A program made the position numbers and the translations under genes. From Bryocella elongata (GTDB lineage: Bacteria; Acidobacteriota; Terriglobia; Terriglobales; Acidobacteriaceae), in contig NZ_FNVA01000001.1 in assembly GCF_900108185.1 (NCBI RefSeq), positions 992,001 through 1,056,000 of the forward strand: a stretch of DNA of 64,000 nucleotides, read 5' to 3'. Below, in pieces: positions 28,152-37,192 of this stretch. Below the pieces are notes generated by a model. The model was given only the letters and a program-made list of their open reading frames with translations, had not been told where the DNA came from and searched no databases. Within the stretch, counting starts at the first letter, position 1; each line of letters begins with the position of its first letter.

Positions 28152-28275
28152 GGGGTCTGCTCCTTGGTGGTGCTGTGTATCGTGCCCGACGAGCCTTTCG
28201 GCTCCGTTGCTGTTGATGTTAACGCCGCCGGCTGGCAGAAGTTGCCCTTCCTCCGACGCGAGTGAGCCGGACTTG

Positions 28276-30693
28276 CTACCGGCGCTGAAACTCCGGAGAG
28301 CCCAGCAGGAGCCCAGCCATGGTGTCGAGCGGCGTCGCGGGAGCGGCTGCGACGGCGTCGAAACCACCGCCTGCATTGCGACGTCCTTTTGCCGCCTTCG
28401 CTCGCAACAGCATGGCTCCGGACTGCATATCGGCATTTGGCGCGGTTTGCATACCTTGTCCCTGCATGGTGTTACCGGCTGCATCCTCGCCCGAAAGCTC
28501 CGCTGTCTGCGGGGCTGGCTGCGCGCGGAAGTTCCGTTCGGCCTCGATCTGCGTGTTCGGGTTGTCGAACTGCGCCAGGACAGCCTCTCGTGTCCGGTCG
28601 GAGGCTGCCTGACCGATCAGAAGCGTCTCCAGACTGTTTTCCGTCAGCGTTCCGGGGTGGCCGGAGGTTACACCGCTATCAGACGCCCCCAGGAGCGCAG
28701 GCCAATCTGTCTTCACTCCCGGCAGCCGTCCTCCGGCGAGCACCAGCGAGAAGTTCATCCGCGCGATCAACGCGTTGCTCGAAACCCATTCATCTGCCTT
28801 CCACGAGTAGCCGTTCGGCGTCTGCATCCCGTAGACGGGCATACCCAGGCGATCCATTGCCTGAACCAAGGGCAACGGGTTGACGACATGCGCGTCGCTC
28901 GCACGCAGCGCCGAGACCATGAACTCAATCGGCGTCTTCACCTTGGCGCGATAGACCGCCGGTGAGAAGAACTCCGGTGAGTGGAACATAGTCGAGAGCA
29001 CGGCCGCGATGTTGCCGTCGGTCTTCATCCACGTGGCGGTCATCCGGTCGACCAGCGCAGGGGAAGGATCGTCGCTGACGAAGCGCACGGCCAGCTTCTG
29101 CGAGATGAAGTGAGCGGTCGCCGGACTGGTTGCAAGGATGTGCAGCACCTCAAACCCTTCCTTGATACCGTCTTCCTTGATCTCGTGCCCGAGGACGACC
29201 TTGGTCCCGGGTTCGTGGCGGTTGGGATCAAAGAGGAACTCACCCGGCGCGCTGTGATACTGCTGCATCCCGCGCTGCCCGCCGCGACCGCCGAAGCGGC
29301 CCATGCCTGCGCCCATCGGCTGCTGCGCAAACATGCCCTGGTAGGGGCGATCGATCGTCCAGCCGGTAAAGCACTTTGCGACCTCGATGACGTCCTTCTG
29401 CGTATAGCCGCCGTTGACCCCGAGGGTGTGCAGCTCCATCAGCTCGCGGCCGTAGTTCTCGTTGATGCCTTTGGGCAGCTTCTGCGCGGCAGCGGCGTCG
29501 GGACGGAGGGACTGAATATTCTTGACGCGATCGGCGGCGAGCGAATGGTCCCCGATGCTCTCCCAGTTGTCGAGATACATCAACATGGCTGGGCTCACGG
29601 CAGTAGCGGCCAGCAGGTCCTCGAAACGACCGAGCGAGCGCGGCAGGATCGTATCGCGCTGGTAGGTCGCGAGCATGTACGGCTCGAGCTGGTTCTTGCG
29701 GGCGTAGACGCTGAAGTGGTTAAGCCAGAAGTCAGCCATCACCGCCTGCAGCTGGCGGTTGGAGTCGATATCGCGCAGCAGCCGCGTCTCCATGGCCTCG
29801 GCCCCAACGACGCGCGCCGGGCCCTGCATCGCGAGCACGACCTCGGTCTGCGCTGGCGTCATGCCCTGCGTCAGCAACGCGCGCTGCGCTGGCTTCAGGG
29901 CCTCACGAAATGCGACAGACTCCTCGCCGGACATTGCAAGCAGGCGGTCATAGCGCTTGTCGGAGGGAAGCTGGACGATCTGCCGGGCGTCGGCCGGATC
30001 CATCGCGGCGATGACTTCGGAGTGCTTAAGAGCTTTGCCTTTCTTCCCTTTGGCGGTGTCCGCGGGTGCTACCCCGCTGCCCCGTGAAGCCGACGGTTGC
30101 ATCATCGCGGAGTCGGCCATGTCGCCTTCGGGATTGGCTTCTCCCGCAGCCTGCGTCAGCGGCCGCGCCATGCCGGGAGCGGCGCCGTCCGCCTGCTCTC
30201 TTTGGCCTGCGCTCTGCTTCTTTTGCTGAGCTTCATAGTTCGCCAGGGCGTCAGCGTAGATCGCATGCTCGACCGGATCGGACGGAAGCGGCGTGCCTCG
30301 ACTGGCCATCTGCTTCAAGACCTGCGGAGGCGGAAACCGCCGCATCAGGTCAGAGTTCTTCATCTGCGACGCAGGATATTGAGCGAGCTCCGCCTGGAAC
30401 GCTGCGTCGTCGATCCGGTCGGGATGAAGCTGCTGGTCGAACCAGCGATCCAGCCCCATCCGCTCGGCAGCCGCTACGTCCCCAGGACGAGGGCCGAAGG
30501 TGAGCCGATTGAGCGCCTGAAGTGCACGCTCGTGCCCGGTAAGTCTGACTTCGCGCGACGCCTGCGCTGGAGTCTCGCCATCGAGAGGAGCAGCAATCGC
30601 GGGGGGGACCATCATGAGCGCACAAAGGACAGCAGTCACTGACGCGTTGAAGGCGCACAGGATGTAGCGGGAGGCGTTGCGTTCAGGGCGCAT
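28276..30693 (-). CDS. DUF1800 family exported protein
   Basis: An 805-aa protein with a Sec-type signal (CAFNASVTAVLCALMMVPPAIAAP) and the DUF1800 pattern: LNRLTFGPRPGDVAAAERMGLDRWFDQQLHP near residue 60, FWLNHFSVYARKNQ, NENYGRELMELHTLGVNGGYTQ and the later CFTGWTID. A low-complexity insert rich in Gln, Lys, Ala and Gly (about 155-240) and a Gly/Arg/Met-rich loop (GRFGGRGGQRGMQQ) make it longer than most members. First gene of the DUF1800-DUF1501 pair; the pair is often found in planctomycetes, acidobacteria and relatives and has no settled function. Confidence 0.88.
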   Translation of the reverse strand: MRPERNASRYILCAFNASVTAVLCALMMVPPAIAAPLDGETPAQASREVRLTGHERALQALNRLTFGPRPGDVAAAERMGLDRWFDQQLHPDRIDDAAFQAELAQYPASQMKNSDLMRRFPPPQVLKQMASRGTPLPSDPVEHAIYADALANYEAQQKKQSAGQREQADGAAPGMARPLTQAAGEANPEGDMADSAMMQPSASRGSGVAPADTAKGKKGKALKHSEVIAAMDPADARQIVQLPSDKRYDRLLAMSGEESVAFREALKPAQRALLTQGMTPAQTEVVLAMQGPARVVGAEAMETRLLRDIDSNRQLQAVMADFWLNHFSVYARKNQLEPYMLATYQRDTILPRSLGRFEDLLAATAVSPAMLMYLDNWESIGDHSLAADRVKNIQSLRPDAAAAQKLPKGINENYGRELMELHTLGVNGGYTQKDVIEVAKCFTGWTIDRPYQGMFAQQPMGAGMGRFGGRGGQRGMQQYHSAPGEFLFDPNRHEPGTKVVLGHEIKEDGIKEGFEVLHILATSPATAHFISQKLAVRFVSDDPSPALVDRMTATWMKTDGNIAAVLSTMFHSPEFFSPAVYRAKVKTPIEFMVSALRASDAHVVNPLPLVQAMDRLGMPVYGMQTPNGYSWKADEWVSSNALIARMNFSLVLAGGRLPGVKTDWPALLGASDSGVTSGHPGTLTENSLETLLIGQAASDRTREAVLAQFDNPNTQIEAERNFRAQPAPQTAELSGEDAAGNTMQGQGMQTAPNADMQSGAMLLRAKAAKGRRNAGGGFDAVAAAPATPLDTMAGLLLGSPEFQRR

Positions 30694-31057
30694 AAATGGG
30701 GAACTCCTTCACGTCCCGTGGGATGGCGACTTTGCGCCGTCAAAAACAGGGCACGCCCAGTAATACCCGGAACCGGAGCCATGGTCGCGAGAAAAGGAAT
30801 GAATTTCTCTGTGAACCACGTCGTATTCATCGCATCACGCGATGAATACCGTGGGTTGATCGCGGCGCGGATGTCCGAGGGCGCGAAATTCGCCACCCCA
30901 ACAGCTGCGACTGTCGCATTTCACTCCGCAAAGCGAGCTCCGCAGACGGGCGCCGATACATTGCGTTGACTGAAACACGCAATACCCCCGGATTCCGGTC
31001 GGGGCGCATGAAGTGTGGCAGGTCCCGGAGAACTCCGGTTTGCCAAGGAGTAACACG
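30694..31057. other. Divergent intergenic region with a strong hairpin
   Basis: A 364-bp spacer between DUF1800 (-) and the 74-aa gene (+). It contains a large inverted repeat (30816-30854): an 11-bp perfect stem GTATTCATCGC/GCGATGAATAC with ATCAC loop, extended after a 2-nt bulge by CCACG/CGTGG. A second, smaller inverted repeat ATTGCGT/ACGCAAT spans a TTGACT near 30960-30983. I see no credible gene here. Confidence 0.5.
30816..30854. repeat. 16-bp bulged inverted repeat (operator or structured RNA)
   Basis: Left arm CCACG-tc-GTATTCATCGC (30816-30833) pairs with 30839-30854 across a 5-nt loop; only the two bases at 30821-30822 are unpaired. It lies in the middle of a divergent promoter region, 204 bp before the plus-strand gene and 123 bp before the minus-strand gene. 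No U-tract follows on either strand, so a regulatory site or mRNA leader structure is likelier than a terminator. Confidence 0.55.
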
Positions 31058-31282
31058 ATGATCCCTTCTCTACAGGATCCGCGGTGGAAACGAGCATTCA
31101 GCAACGTCCCCGCCATTCAGAAGTGCAGCCTGTCAACTCGCATGCTGTTCGCCCGCATCAAGGTCCGGCTTCAACTGGACACCTCTGACGCGACGCTGCA
31201 ACGCGCCATCAGTGAAGTCCATGACTACTTTGAGAAGAACTACGGCGCCGTGAAGAATGAGCTCCCCCTCATCTTCGGATAG
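31058..31282 (+). CDS. Unknown 74-aa protein
   Basis: I do not recognise this small cytoplasmic protein. It starts at the ATG at 31058, fixed by a strong AAGGAG seven bases upstream, and reads MIPSLQDPRWKRAFSN, then a basic amphipathic stretch RMLFARIKVRLQLD, then a helix ATLQRAISEVHDYFEKNYG and a short hydrophobic tail ELPLIFG. It has no signal or membrane segment. It lies 33 bp before the 333-aa gene and is surely co-transcribed with it, so it is probably a partner of that protein. Confidence 0.75.
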   Translation: MIPSLQDPRWKRAFSNVPAIQKCSLSTRMLFARIKVRLQLDTSDATLQRAISEVHDYFEKNYGAVKNELPLIFG

Positions 31283-31315
31283 CCCACATCGCATTTCCCG
31301 GAAGGAAGAAGGCAG

Positions 31316-32317
31316 ATGACAGAAACAGCACAGATTTCGATGATGACCAGCGAGCAGGTCTCGTCTTTGATCCAGGCCGGACAGCGGGTATGGGTCGCGG
31401 GCGATGAGGCATTGCTCTCAACACTGCCCAAGGGCGATTGGATCGGGGCCACGACTCCCTACTTCATGACCGAAGAGGGCGGAGCCCACACCCAGCAGTC
31501 TCTCCAGGTGACAATTCTCCCGAAGGAGGTCGCGAAGATCTCGGCCCGGTTCTACTCGGCGGAAGAGCTCTGCGGCCTGGCGGCAGACTATCCCGCCAAC
31601 GGGTTTGCCTACATTCTGATTCCGGCGTTCAGCAAAGCCCACAGCGTCTTCGCGCAGGACTGCTCGAACTGGCCGGGTGTCTTCGATCGTCCGCTCATCG
31701 GCTGGATTGCCGGTGTGAACGTTGACCAGATCGGGTCAGCGACGCCAAAGGTCTTCAATGGTCTTACGGGGGAAAGTTCCGCGGAGAAGGCCGTCGTGAT
31801 GCACGTTGAGCTCGTTTCGGAATTGATGGCTCACGCGAACATCATCAACCTCTTCGAGCCGGCCGCTGGCGATGTGCTTACGTTCCCGGCCGTGGGCTTC
31901 GACGTGACGGAGTGCTTCGTCAACGGCGAGGCGCGTAACTTTTCGGCCTACCTGACAGAGCACGCCTACGACACCCGGCTCCCGCTGGTGGCGGACTACA
32001 TGGGGGCGCATGTCAACGTGAGTGTCCGCAGCGTGGACGCGCTCGCAGGTAAGGTTAGCTTCTACGCTCCGGTCTTTCCGGGAGTGGAATATAAGGCTGC
32101 CGCCCCCGTGGCCGACTATGCCACGGAGTTCCGCAATCGCCTCGTCGACAACCACGAGAATCCGGTGTTCACCTGCAACTGCATCCTGAACTACCTTTAT
32201 GCCGGACTCGAAGGCACCAAGACGGGCGACTGGACCGGGCCCATCACGTTCGGCGAGATCGCTTACATGCTGCTCAATCAGACGTTGGTTTACCTGACGT
32301 TCGAAAAGGCCTCCTAG
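31316..32317 (+). CDS. Conserved protein of unknown function, FIST-like C-terminus
   Basis: A 333-aa cytoplasmic-looking protein. From memory it resembles the family called DUF6976; I cannot verify that name here. Landmarks are LIQAGQRVWVAGDEALL, WIGATTPYFMTEEGG, IGWIAGVNVD, GLTGESSAEKAVVMHVEL, LPLVADYMGAHVNVSV, APVFPGVEYKAAAPVADY and the C-terminal FTCNCILNYLYAGLEG and GPITFGEIAYMLLNQTLVYL. The last part recalls the end of FIST sensory domains (cysteine, then GEI, then NxT), which is an inference. GGAAGGAAGAAGG precedes the ATG. It is followed by a 21-bp-stem terminator. Confidence 0.8.
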   Translation: MTETAQISMMTSEQVSSLIQAGQRVWVAGDEALLSTLPKGDWIGATTPYFMTEEGGAHTQQSLQVTILPKEVAKISARFYSAEELCGLAADYPANGFAYILIPAFSKAHSVFAQDCSNWPGVFDRPLIGWIAGVNVDQIGSATPKVFNGLTGESSAEKAVVMHVELVSELMAHANIINLFEPAAGDVLTFPAVGFDVTECFVNGEARNFSAYLTEHAYDTRLPLVADYMGAHVNVSVRSVDALAGKVSFYAPVFPGVEYKAAAPVADYATEFRNRLVDNHENPVFTCNCILNYLYAGLEGTKTGDWTGPITFGEIAYMLLNQTLVYLTFEKAS

Positions 32318-32330
32318 CGCGCAGGGCGCT

Positions 32331-32376
32331 TGCAATGAAGAGAGCCTGGACCAAAGTCCAGGCTCTCTTCATTGCA
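32331..32376. terminator. Bidirectional terminator, 21-bp perfect stem
   Basis: Arms 32331-32351 and 32356-32376 are exact reverse complements over 21 bp with a CAAA loop; the arm begins TGCAATGAAGAGAGCC and ends TGGAC. It lies 13 bp after the plus-strand stop and 21 bp before the stop of the converging E1 gene. The stem is much longer than usual and no U-tract follows. Confidence 0.9.
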
Positions 32377-32397
32377 GTCGCTCGTGTCGCAGTGGGT

Positions 32398-34617
32398 CTA
32401 GAACGCGGCCAGTTCCACCATCGCGTCGAAGATGCGCCCCGCCTGCGGCAGAATAAGGTCTTCGAGAATGGGCTGGTAGGCGACGAAGGTGTCCATACCC
32501 GCGACGCGGCGTACCGGAGCGTCCAGGTCGTGGAAGAGTTCATCGCCGATACGAGCGGCGATCTCCGCACCGTAGCCCCAGCTCTGCATATCCTCATGCG
32601 CGATGAGCACCTTGCTCGTCTTGCGCACCGACTCTGCGATGGCTTCCCAGTCGTACGGGCTCAGCGAGCGCAGGTCAATCACTTCGACGTCAATGCCCTT
32701 CTCGACTTCCATGCGGCGAGCCGCTTCGAGCGCCCGCGGAACAACGGCGCCGTAGGTGATCACGGTCAGGTCCTTACCCTTGCGAGCGACCTTCGCTTTG
32801 CCGAACGGCACCGTGTAGTCCGGTCCCGGATACGGCTCGCGACCATAGACCGCACGGTACAGGTTCTTGTGCTCGAAGAAGAGCACTGGGTCGTCGCACC
32901 GAATCGCCGTGCGCAGCAGGCCGATGGCATCGCGTGCGTCCGATGGCATCACAACACGCACACCAGGTGTGTGCGTGAAGATGCTCTCACCCGACTGCGA
33001 GTGATAGATCGAACCACCCGTGAGGTAGCCACCCATAGGAACGCGCATCACGAGCGGGCAGGAGAACGTGCCATTCGAGCGCCAGCGCATCACGCTCATC
33101 TCGTTGCGCATCTGGTGCATAGCAGGCCAGATGTAATCAAAAAATTGGATTTCAACGACGGGCTTCATGCCGCGTACGGCCATGCCGATGGCGCGGCCGA
33201 CGATGTTGGCCTCGGCGAGGGGGGAGTTAAAAACGCGGTCGTTGCCGAACTCATACTGCAGCCCGGCAGTCACGCCGAAGACGCCCCCCTTACCCTTCAC
33301 CGCACCTGCACGCAGAGCCTGATCGCGTGTGGCGTCAGCGACGTCCTCGCCGAAGACCACGATGCGCTCGTCGCGGCGCATCTCGTCCCGGAGGCAGGTG
33401 TTGATGAGGTCGAGCATGGTGCGGTCCTCACCGCTGTTCTGCGGCGTCGAGGAGAAGCGCCCGTCGGTCGGATTCAGGTTCTCGGAGTACTGGTGCAGCA
33501 GAATCGTTGGGGGCTGGGCGGGTTGGGCTCCCACGGCACGATCGCTTGCGACCTGGACCTCGTCCTCCACGCTCTTGTGAAGCTCGTCGAGTCCACGCTG
33601 ATCGAGGACTCCTTTTTCGAGCAGCCATACCTGCATCTTCGCGATGGGATCACGCAGCGCGTCGGCCTGGATCTCCTCTTCGCTGCGGTACTTGCGCTCA
33701 TCATCGGAAAGCGAGTGCGAATACGGGCGCACGACGTGCCCATGTACCAGCGCCGGTCCCTTGCCGGAGCGGCAATACGCGACAGCCTCGACCATCGCCT
33801 CATAGCTGGCAATCGGGTCGGTGCCGTCGATTTCGGCAAAGTGGAAGTTCGGGAAGTTCGCCACGAGCTTCGAGATGCTGCCGCCCGGAGTATTCGCTTC
33901 TACCGGGGTCGAGATCGCGTAGCCATTGTCCTCAACGACATACATCACGGGAAGTTTGTTGTTCGAAGCCGAATTGAGCGACTCCCAGAACTCTCCCTGC
34001 GACGTCGAACCCTCGCCGATCGAGACGTAGGTCACCTCGTCACCGTGGTACTGGACGTCCTTGAACTGGCGGTAGTCGAACAGTGCCGGATCGGGCTTCT
34101 TCGCCGACTCGGGGTGATGCGAGAAGTAGCGGCCAGCCTCTGCGCAGCCGATCGCATGCAGGCACTGCGTGGCAGTGGAGCTGGACGGCGAAACGATGTG
34201 CAGCTCCGGCGAGGTCCAGTGTGAGGGCATCTGGCGGCCACCCGACTGCTTGTCGTCTGCGGCACCCACGGCCTGCAGAAGCTGCTCTTCGGCGGTCTGG
34301 CCAAGCGCAAGGCAAATGGCGCGGTCGCGATAGTACGGGAAGAACCAGTCGTATCCGGGCCTCAGGGCAAGGCCTGCGGCGACAAGAAGAGCCTCGTGTC
34401 CCGCGCAGGAAATCTGGAAGAAGATCTTCTGCTGGCGCTTGAGAAGGATCTCGCGGTCATCGACCTTTCGCGAAAGGTACATGAGCCGGTAGAAACGGAC
34501 GAGCTGTGCGGCGTTCAGGCCGCCTGCAATGGGCTGCGAGCCCCTAAGGTCGCTAAGGTCTGCAAGGTCAGCGGGTGCGTCCGCGGACTGCACAGGGGTC
34601 GACGTCGCACGCGCCAC
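32398..34617 (-). CDS. Fused E1 alpha-beta of a 2-oxo acid (branched-chain) dehydrogenase
   Basis: A 739-aa thiamine-diphosphate decarboxylase in which E1 alpha (about 1-370) and E1 beta (about 398-739) form one chain. The alpha part has [35 protein letters not shown] and the ThDP motif [21 protein letters not shown] to VEDNGYAIS, with GEG in place of the textbook GDG. The beta part has [45 protein letters not shown] and [18 protein letters not shown]. The join is a smooth open frame. E2 and E3 are not nearby. Branched-chain substrates are more likely than pyruvate from the alpha sequence. Confidence 0.9.
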   Translation of the reverse strand: MARATSTPVQSADAPADLADLSDLRGSQPIAGGLNAAQLVRFYRLMYLSRKVDDREILLKRQQKIFFQISCAGHEALLVAAGLALRPGYDWFFPYYRDRAICLALGQTAEEQLLQAVGAADDKQSGGRQMPSHWTSPELHIVSPSSSTATQCLHAIGCAEAGRYFSHHPESAKKPDPALFDYRQFKDVQYHGDEVTYVSIGEGSTSQGEFWESLNSASNNKLPVMYVVEDNGYAISTPVEANTPGGSISKLVANFPNFHFAEIDGTDPIASYEAMVEAVAYCRSGKGPALVHGHVVRPYSHSLSDDERKYRSEEEIQADALRDPIAKMQVWLLEKGVLDQRGLDELHKSVEDEVQVASDRAVGAQPAQPPTILLHQYSENLNPTDGRFSSTPQNSGEDRTMLDLINTCLRDEMRRDERIVVFGEDVADATRDQALRAGAVKGKGGVFGVTAGLQYEFGNDRVFNSPLAEANIVGRAIGMAVRGMKPVVEIQFFDYIWPAMHQMRNEMSVMRWRSNGTFSCPLVMRVPMGGYLTGGSIYHSQSGESIFTHTPGVRVVMPSDARDAIGLLRTAIRCDDPVLFFEHKNLYRAVYGREPYPGPDYTVPFGKAKVARKGKDLTVITYGAVVPRALEAARRMEVEKGIDVEVIDLRSLSPYDWEAIAESVRKTSKVLIAHEDMQSWGYGAEIAARIGDELFHDLDAPVRRVAGMDTFVAYQPILEDLILPQAGRIFDAMVELAAF

Positions 34618-34956
34618 AGCTAGTTCTCCTCTCGGCCCAGGTCTTTCACTGCCGTTACAGATTTTACCCGCTGGCCGGGTTTCGTGGAGTGGGGCGATCC
34701 ACAGAGCTATCGTTGCCTGCGACGGCAGGCTGCAGCGGAAACCTCGTGCTCCGAAGTGCCGCGGAGCGAGTTAGCCGGGACGCGCCGCAAGAGGAATGTT
34801 CCAGCGGCGGAGAGCGGCATTCCAAAGTGGGCGAAACGGCCGTTTCTGATGGTGTCGCACGTCACACGACCGCTGCACCACGGCTGAGATCGATTGGCAG
34901 CCCCGCCGATAGGCCTTCCGTTGAGTCGTACGTTGCGCTCTCGAAAGGGCCTCCCA
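34618..34956. other. Divergent intergenic region, no gene seen
   Basis: About 339 bp between the E1 gene (-) and the subtilase (+) if the latter starts at the GTG at 34957. The subtilase frame is open back to 34894 through TTG codons only. I found no convincing promoter boxes, repeats or small gene. Confidence 0.4.
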
Positions 34957-36693
34957 GTGCTTCGCCTTTCCTCATCCGCTCTTCGCCAAACCACGTTCCT
35001 CGTTACCGGTCTCATCGCCCAGTGCCTGCTCTTCTCGGTTTCAACCGCGAATGCCCAGTCAGCCGCACCTGGCACACGTCTCACATCTACGGATAGCTCA
35101 ATCGTTGCCGAGACAGTGCCGGGACACCTGGTTGTCATCTACCGTGATGGCCATATCCCCGCCGACGCCGATGCGTTGTTGTCCGCTGCTGGAGCCCCCG
35201 CCGCACGGCACCTGCGACACCTTGGTGTGTCCACCGTGTCGATAGCGCCTGCGAACGAAGCCAGTGTGCGATCCCGGCTTGCGGCACGGCCTGAAGTGGC
35301 GGTCGTCCTGCAGGATCGCGTTGTTCGCGGGCATGCTGTCCTCTTCGCGACAAGCCCTGATGCGGATGCTTTCGCATCTCCTCAGACACCGAACAGGGCT
35401 GTCGCCCGTTCGGCCATTGTGAGTTCCCCGACTGCTCCTCCCACGAGTACGACGCGCCTGGTGCCGAGGATCTTCAGCTCCATTGGAGACCAGAGCCTGA
35501 CGCCACCACCCGCAACGGTTCCTCCTCCTCCTCCTCCTCCTCCGGTTGTCTCCCCCTACGACACCTACTACGATTCGCCGCAGGGCTGGGCCGTCCGGCA
35601 GGCTGGTGGATACGGAGCTGGCGTGGCCGGTGGACCGGCAACAGGGCCGTGGAACACCTCTGCAGGCGCGGGAGCGCGCATTGCCGTGCTGGACAGCGGC
35701 GTTGACGCCACGCATCCCGACATTGCTCCGAACCTCGTGTACCAGAGTTCTTTCGTCGACCAGACCCAGAACGGCGAGCCAAGCCCCTGCGACGACGGCA
35801 GCCCGCAGGACCAGACGGGGCACGGCACGTGGGTCGCATCGCTGGCTACGGGTGCGCTCGGCTCCGGCACAGGGAACGTGGTGGGTGTCGCTCCGCAGGC
35901 TTCCCTGCTCAACATTAAGGTTCTGGAGCGTCTTCCATCGGCTACGGGGGCCTCAACGGTCGCGCAGTGCGAGGCTGGACAGCCCGGGGGGCTGTTGAGC
36001 TGGGTGCTCGCGGGAATCAACGACGCCGTCGAGCAGCATGCGACGGTGATCGTGCTGTCCCTGGGTTCGGTCGTCGACCTGACCACCGGTGATGGCGCCG
36101 GATGGAAGGCACAGTTCGACAGCGCGACCTATGCGGCGGAGCAGGCCGGAGCTGTTGTGGTCGCCGCCGTCGGCAACGATGGCCTCAACCTTGGCGGAGG
36201 CCGCTATATCGAGCTTCCCGCGCAAGCGCGCGGCGTCCTGGCGGTCGTGGCTGACACGAACCCAGCCTGCGCGGAGAACCTTGCGGAGAATGCAACCTGC
36301 GCGGCCGGTGCGATCACTCGCCCCTACTACAGCAACTATGGCGTGACCGGAGCGATTTCCGCGCCGGGTGGAAGCTATCCTGAGGGCCCCGATACCGGGG
36401 TGAGCGGCTTCGTGCGCGGAGCGTGCTCCAGTGGGCTTAGCAACACCACTGACGGCCTTCCTGCAACCACCGGTTCCAGCTTCGGCTGCTTCGGGCTGGG
36501 CCATGTCCCGTATGTGCAGGCGATGGGAACCAGCGCGGCGGCGCCGCTCGTCGCCGGAGCTGTTGCAATATTGCGCGCGGAACGACCCGCATTCACCCCG
36601 GCTCAAATCGTCGCGCTGCTGCAGTCCACAGCCACAACGTCGGCCGGGATGACCGAACCGCAACTCAATCTGCCAGCTGCCCTGGCCAGATGA
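34957..36693 (+). CDS. Secreted subtilisin-like serine protease (S8)
   Basis: From the GTG at 34957 the product is 578 aa with a clear signal peptide (TTFLVTGLIAQCLLFSVSTANA). A propeptide-like region (about 55-130) is followed by a Thr/Pro linker with eight consecutive prolines, then the catalytic domain with the triad Asp246 (AVLDSGVDATHPDI), His289 (TGHGTWVASLA) and Ser526 (MGTSAAAPLVAGA) and the oxyanion Asn in AVGNDG. All key residues are intact. Extra cysteines (PSPCDDG, AQCEAG, PACAEN, ATCAAG, GACSSG, GCFG) suggest disulfides outside the cytoplasm. GAAAGGG lies before the GTG; upstream TTG codons are possible but give a poorer signal. Confidence 0.9.
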   Translation: MLRLSSSALRQTTFLVTGLIAQCLLFSVSTANAQSAAPGTRLTSTDSSIVAETVPGHLVVIYRDGHIPADADALLSAAGAPAARHLRHLGVSTVSIAPANEASVRSRLAARPEVAVVLQDRVVRGHAVLFATSPDADAFASPQTPNRAVARSAIVSSPTAPPTSTTRLVPRIFSSIGDQSLTPPPATVPPPPPPPPVVSPYDTYYDSPQGWAVRQAGGYGAGVAGGPATGPWNTSAGAGARIAVLDSGVDATHPDIAPNLVYQSSFVDQTQNGEPSPCDDGSPQDQTGHGTWVASLATGALGSGTGNVVGVAPQASLLNIKVLERLPSATGASTVAQCEAGQPGGLLSWVLAGINDAVEQHATVIVLSLGSVVDLTTGDGAGWKAQFDSATYAAEQAGAVVVAAVGNDGLNLGGGRYIELPAQARGVLAVVADTNPACAENLAENATCAAGAITRPYYSNYGVTGAISAPGGSYPEGPDTGVSGFVRGACSSGLSNTTDGLPATTGSSFGCFGLGHVPYVQAMGTSAAAPLVAGAVAILRAERPAFTPAQIVALLQSTATTSAGMTEPQLNLPAALAR

Positions 36694-36718
36694 GCGAAGG
36701 TCTCCCGGATAAGGTGCG

Positions 36719-37111
36719 CTAGTAGCGCTCGCGATCCTTCATCTCGTGGGCGAGCTTCTCGATCTCACTGGCCTTCTTAATGACGGTGAGCGAGAGATCG
36801 TTCTTGGTTGACTTGTTTACCTCAGTTTTGAGGTCATTGGAGAGCTCGACCAGCTTGTCAGCGTCGGCGAGGAGCTTCCTCTGCCGATCCGTCGCGTAGG
36901 TGCGCGCCTGCGTAGCCTCGCGGGTCTTCACGAGCGGATCCGTCTCGTCCTGCATATTTGGCGTAGGTGGAGGTCCCACAGCCCCGCCATCGAGCGGCGA
37001 AGGGTGAGTACTCTGACCGCCGCCCAAAGACACACCCAGCAGCATCAGGATTGCACCGGCCAGCCAGGACGCTGTCCGCCTCTTTTCCGTCACTTTGTGT
37101 TCGCTGTTCAT
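36719..37111 (-). CDS. Unknown small exported or anchored protein
   Basis: A 130-aa protein that I do not recognise by name. It has a basic N-terminus and one hydrophobic stretch (ASWLAGAILMLLGVSLGGG, about 14-32) that could be an uncleaved anchor or signal peptide, a Pro-rich linker (PSPLDGGAVGPPPTPN) and a charged helical C-terminus, probably coiled coil (RQRKLLADADKLVELSNDLK, then KKASEIEKLAHEMKD). GAGGTG precedes the ATG. It converges with the subtilase (25 bp gap) and is divergent from mscS. A periplasmic role is likely; nothing more can be said. Confidence 0.75.
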   Translation of the reverse strand: MNSEHKVTEKRRTASWLAGAILMLLGVSLGGGQSTHPSPLDGGAVGPPPTPNMQDETDPLVKTREATQARTYATDRQRKLLADADKLVELSNDLKTEVNKSTKNDLSLTVIKKASEIEKLAHEMKDRERY

Positions 37112-37192
37112 CGCATCACCTCGAGGACTCTACTTCCTTCGCGGACCAGGCATCATCCAGCTCGGTATTCTGAATCCTAGAGGTACCGAACG

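Noticed and set aside
30718..30969. Possible 83-aa plus-strand gene upstream of the 74-aa gene
   Set aside because: It runs through the large hairpin at 30816-30854, lacks a convincing ribosome-binding site and has no family-like or membrane features.
31058..32317. Toxin-antitoxin module from the small-large gene order
   Set aside because: The large protein is 333 aa without nuclease, kinase or acetyltransferase motifs and the small one has no DNA-binding motif; a partner or sensor relation is likelier.
32335..34224. A 629-codon open frame on the plus strand opposite the fused E1 gene
   Set aside because: The minus-strand frame has clear E1 motifs throughout; the plus-strand product is His/Arg/Val-rich without any recognisable domain and has no ribosome-binding site. 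It is a GC-bias shadow.
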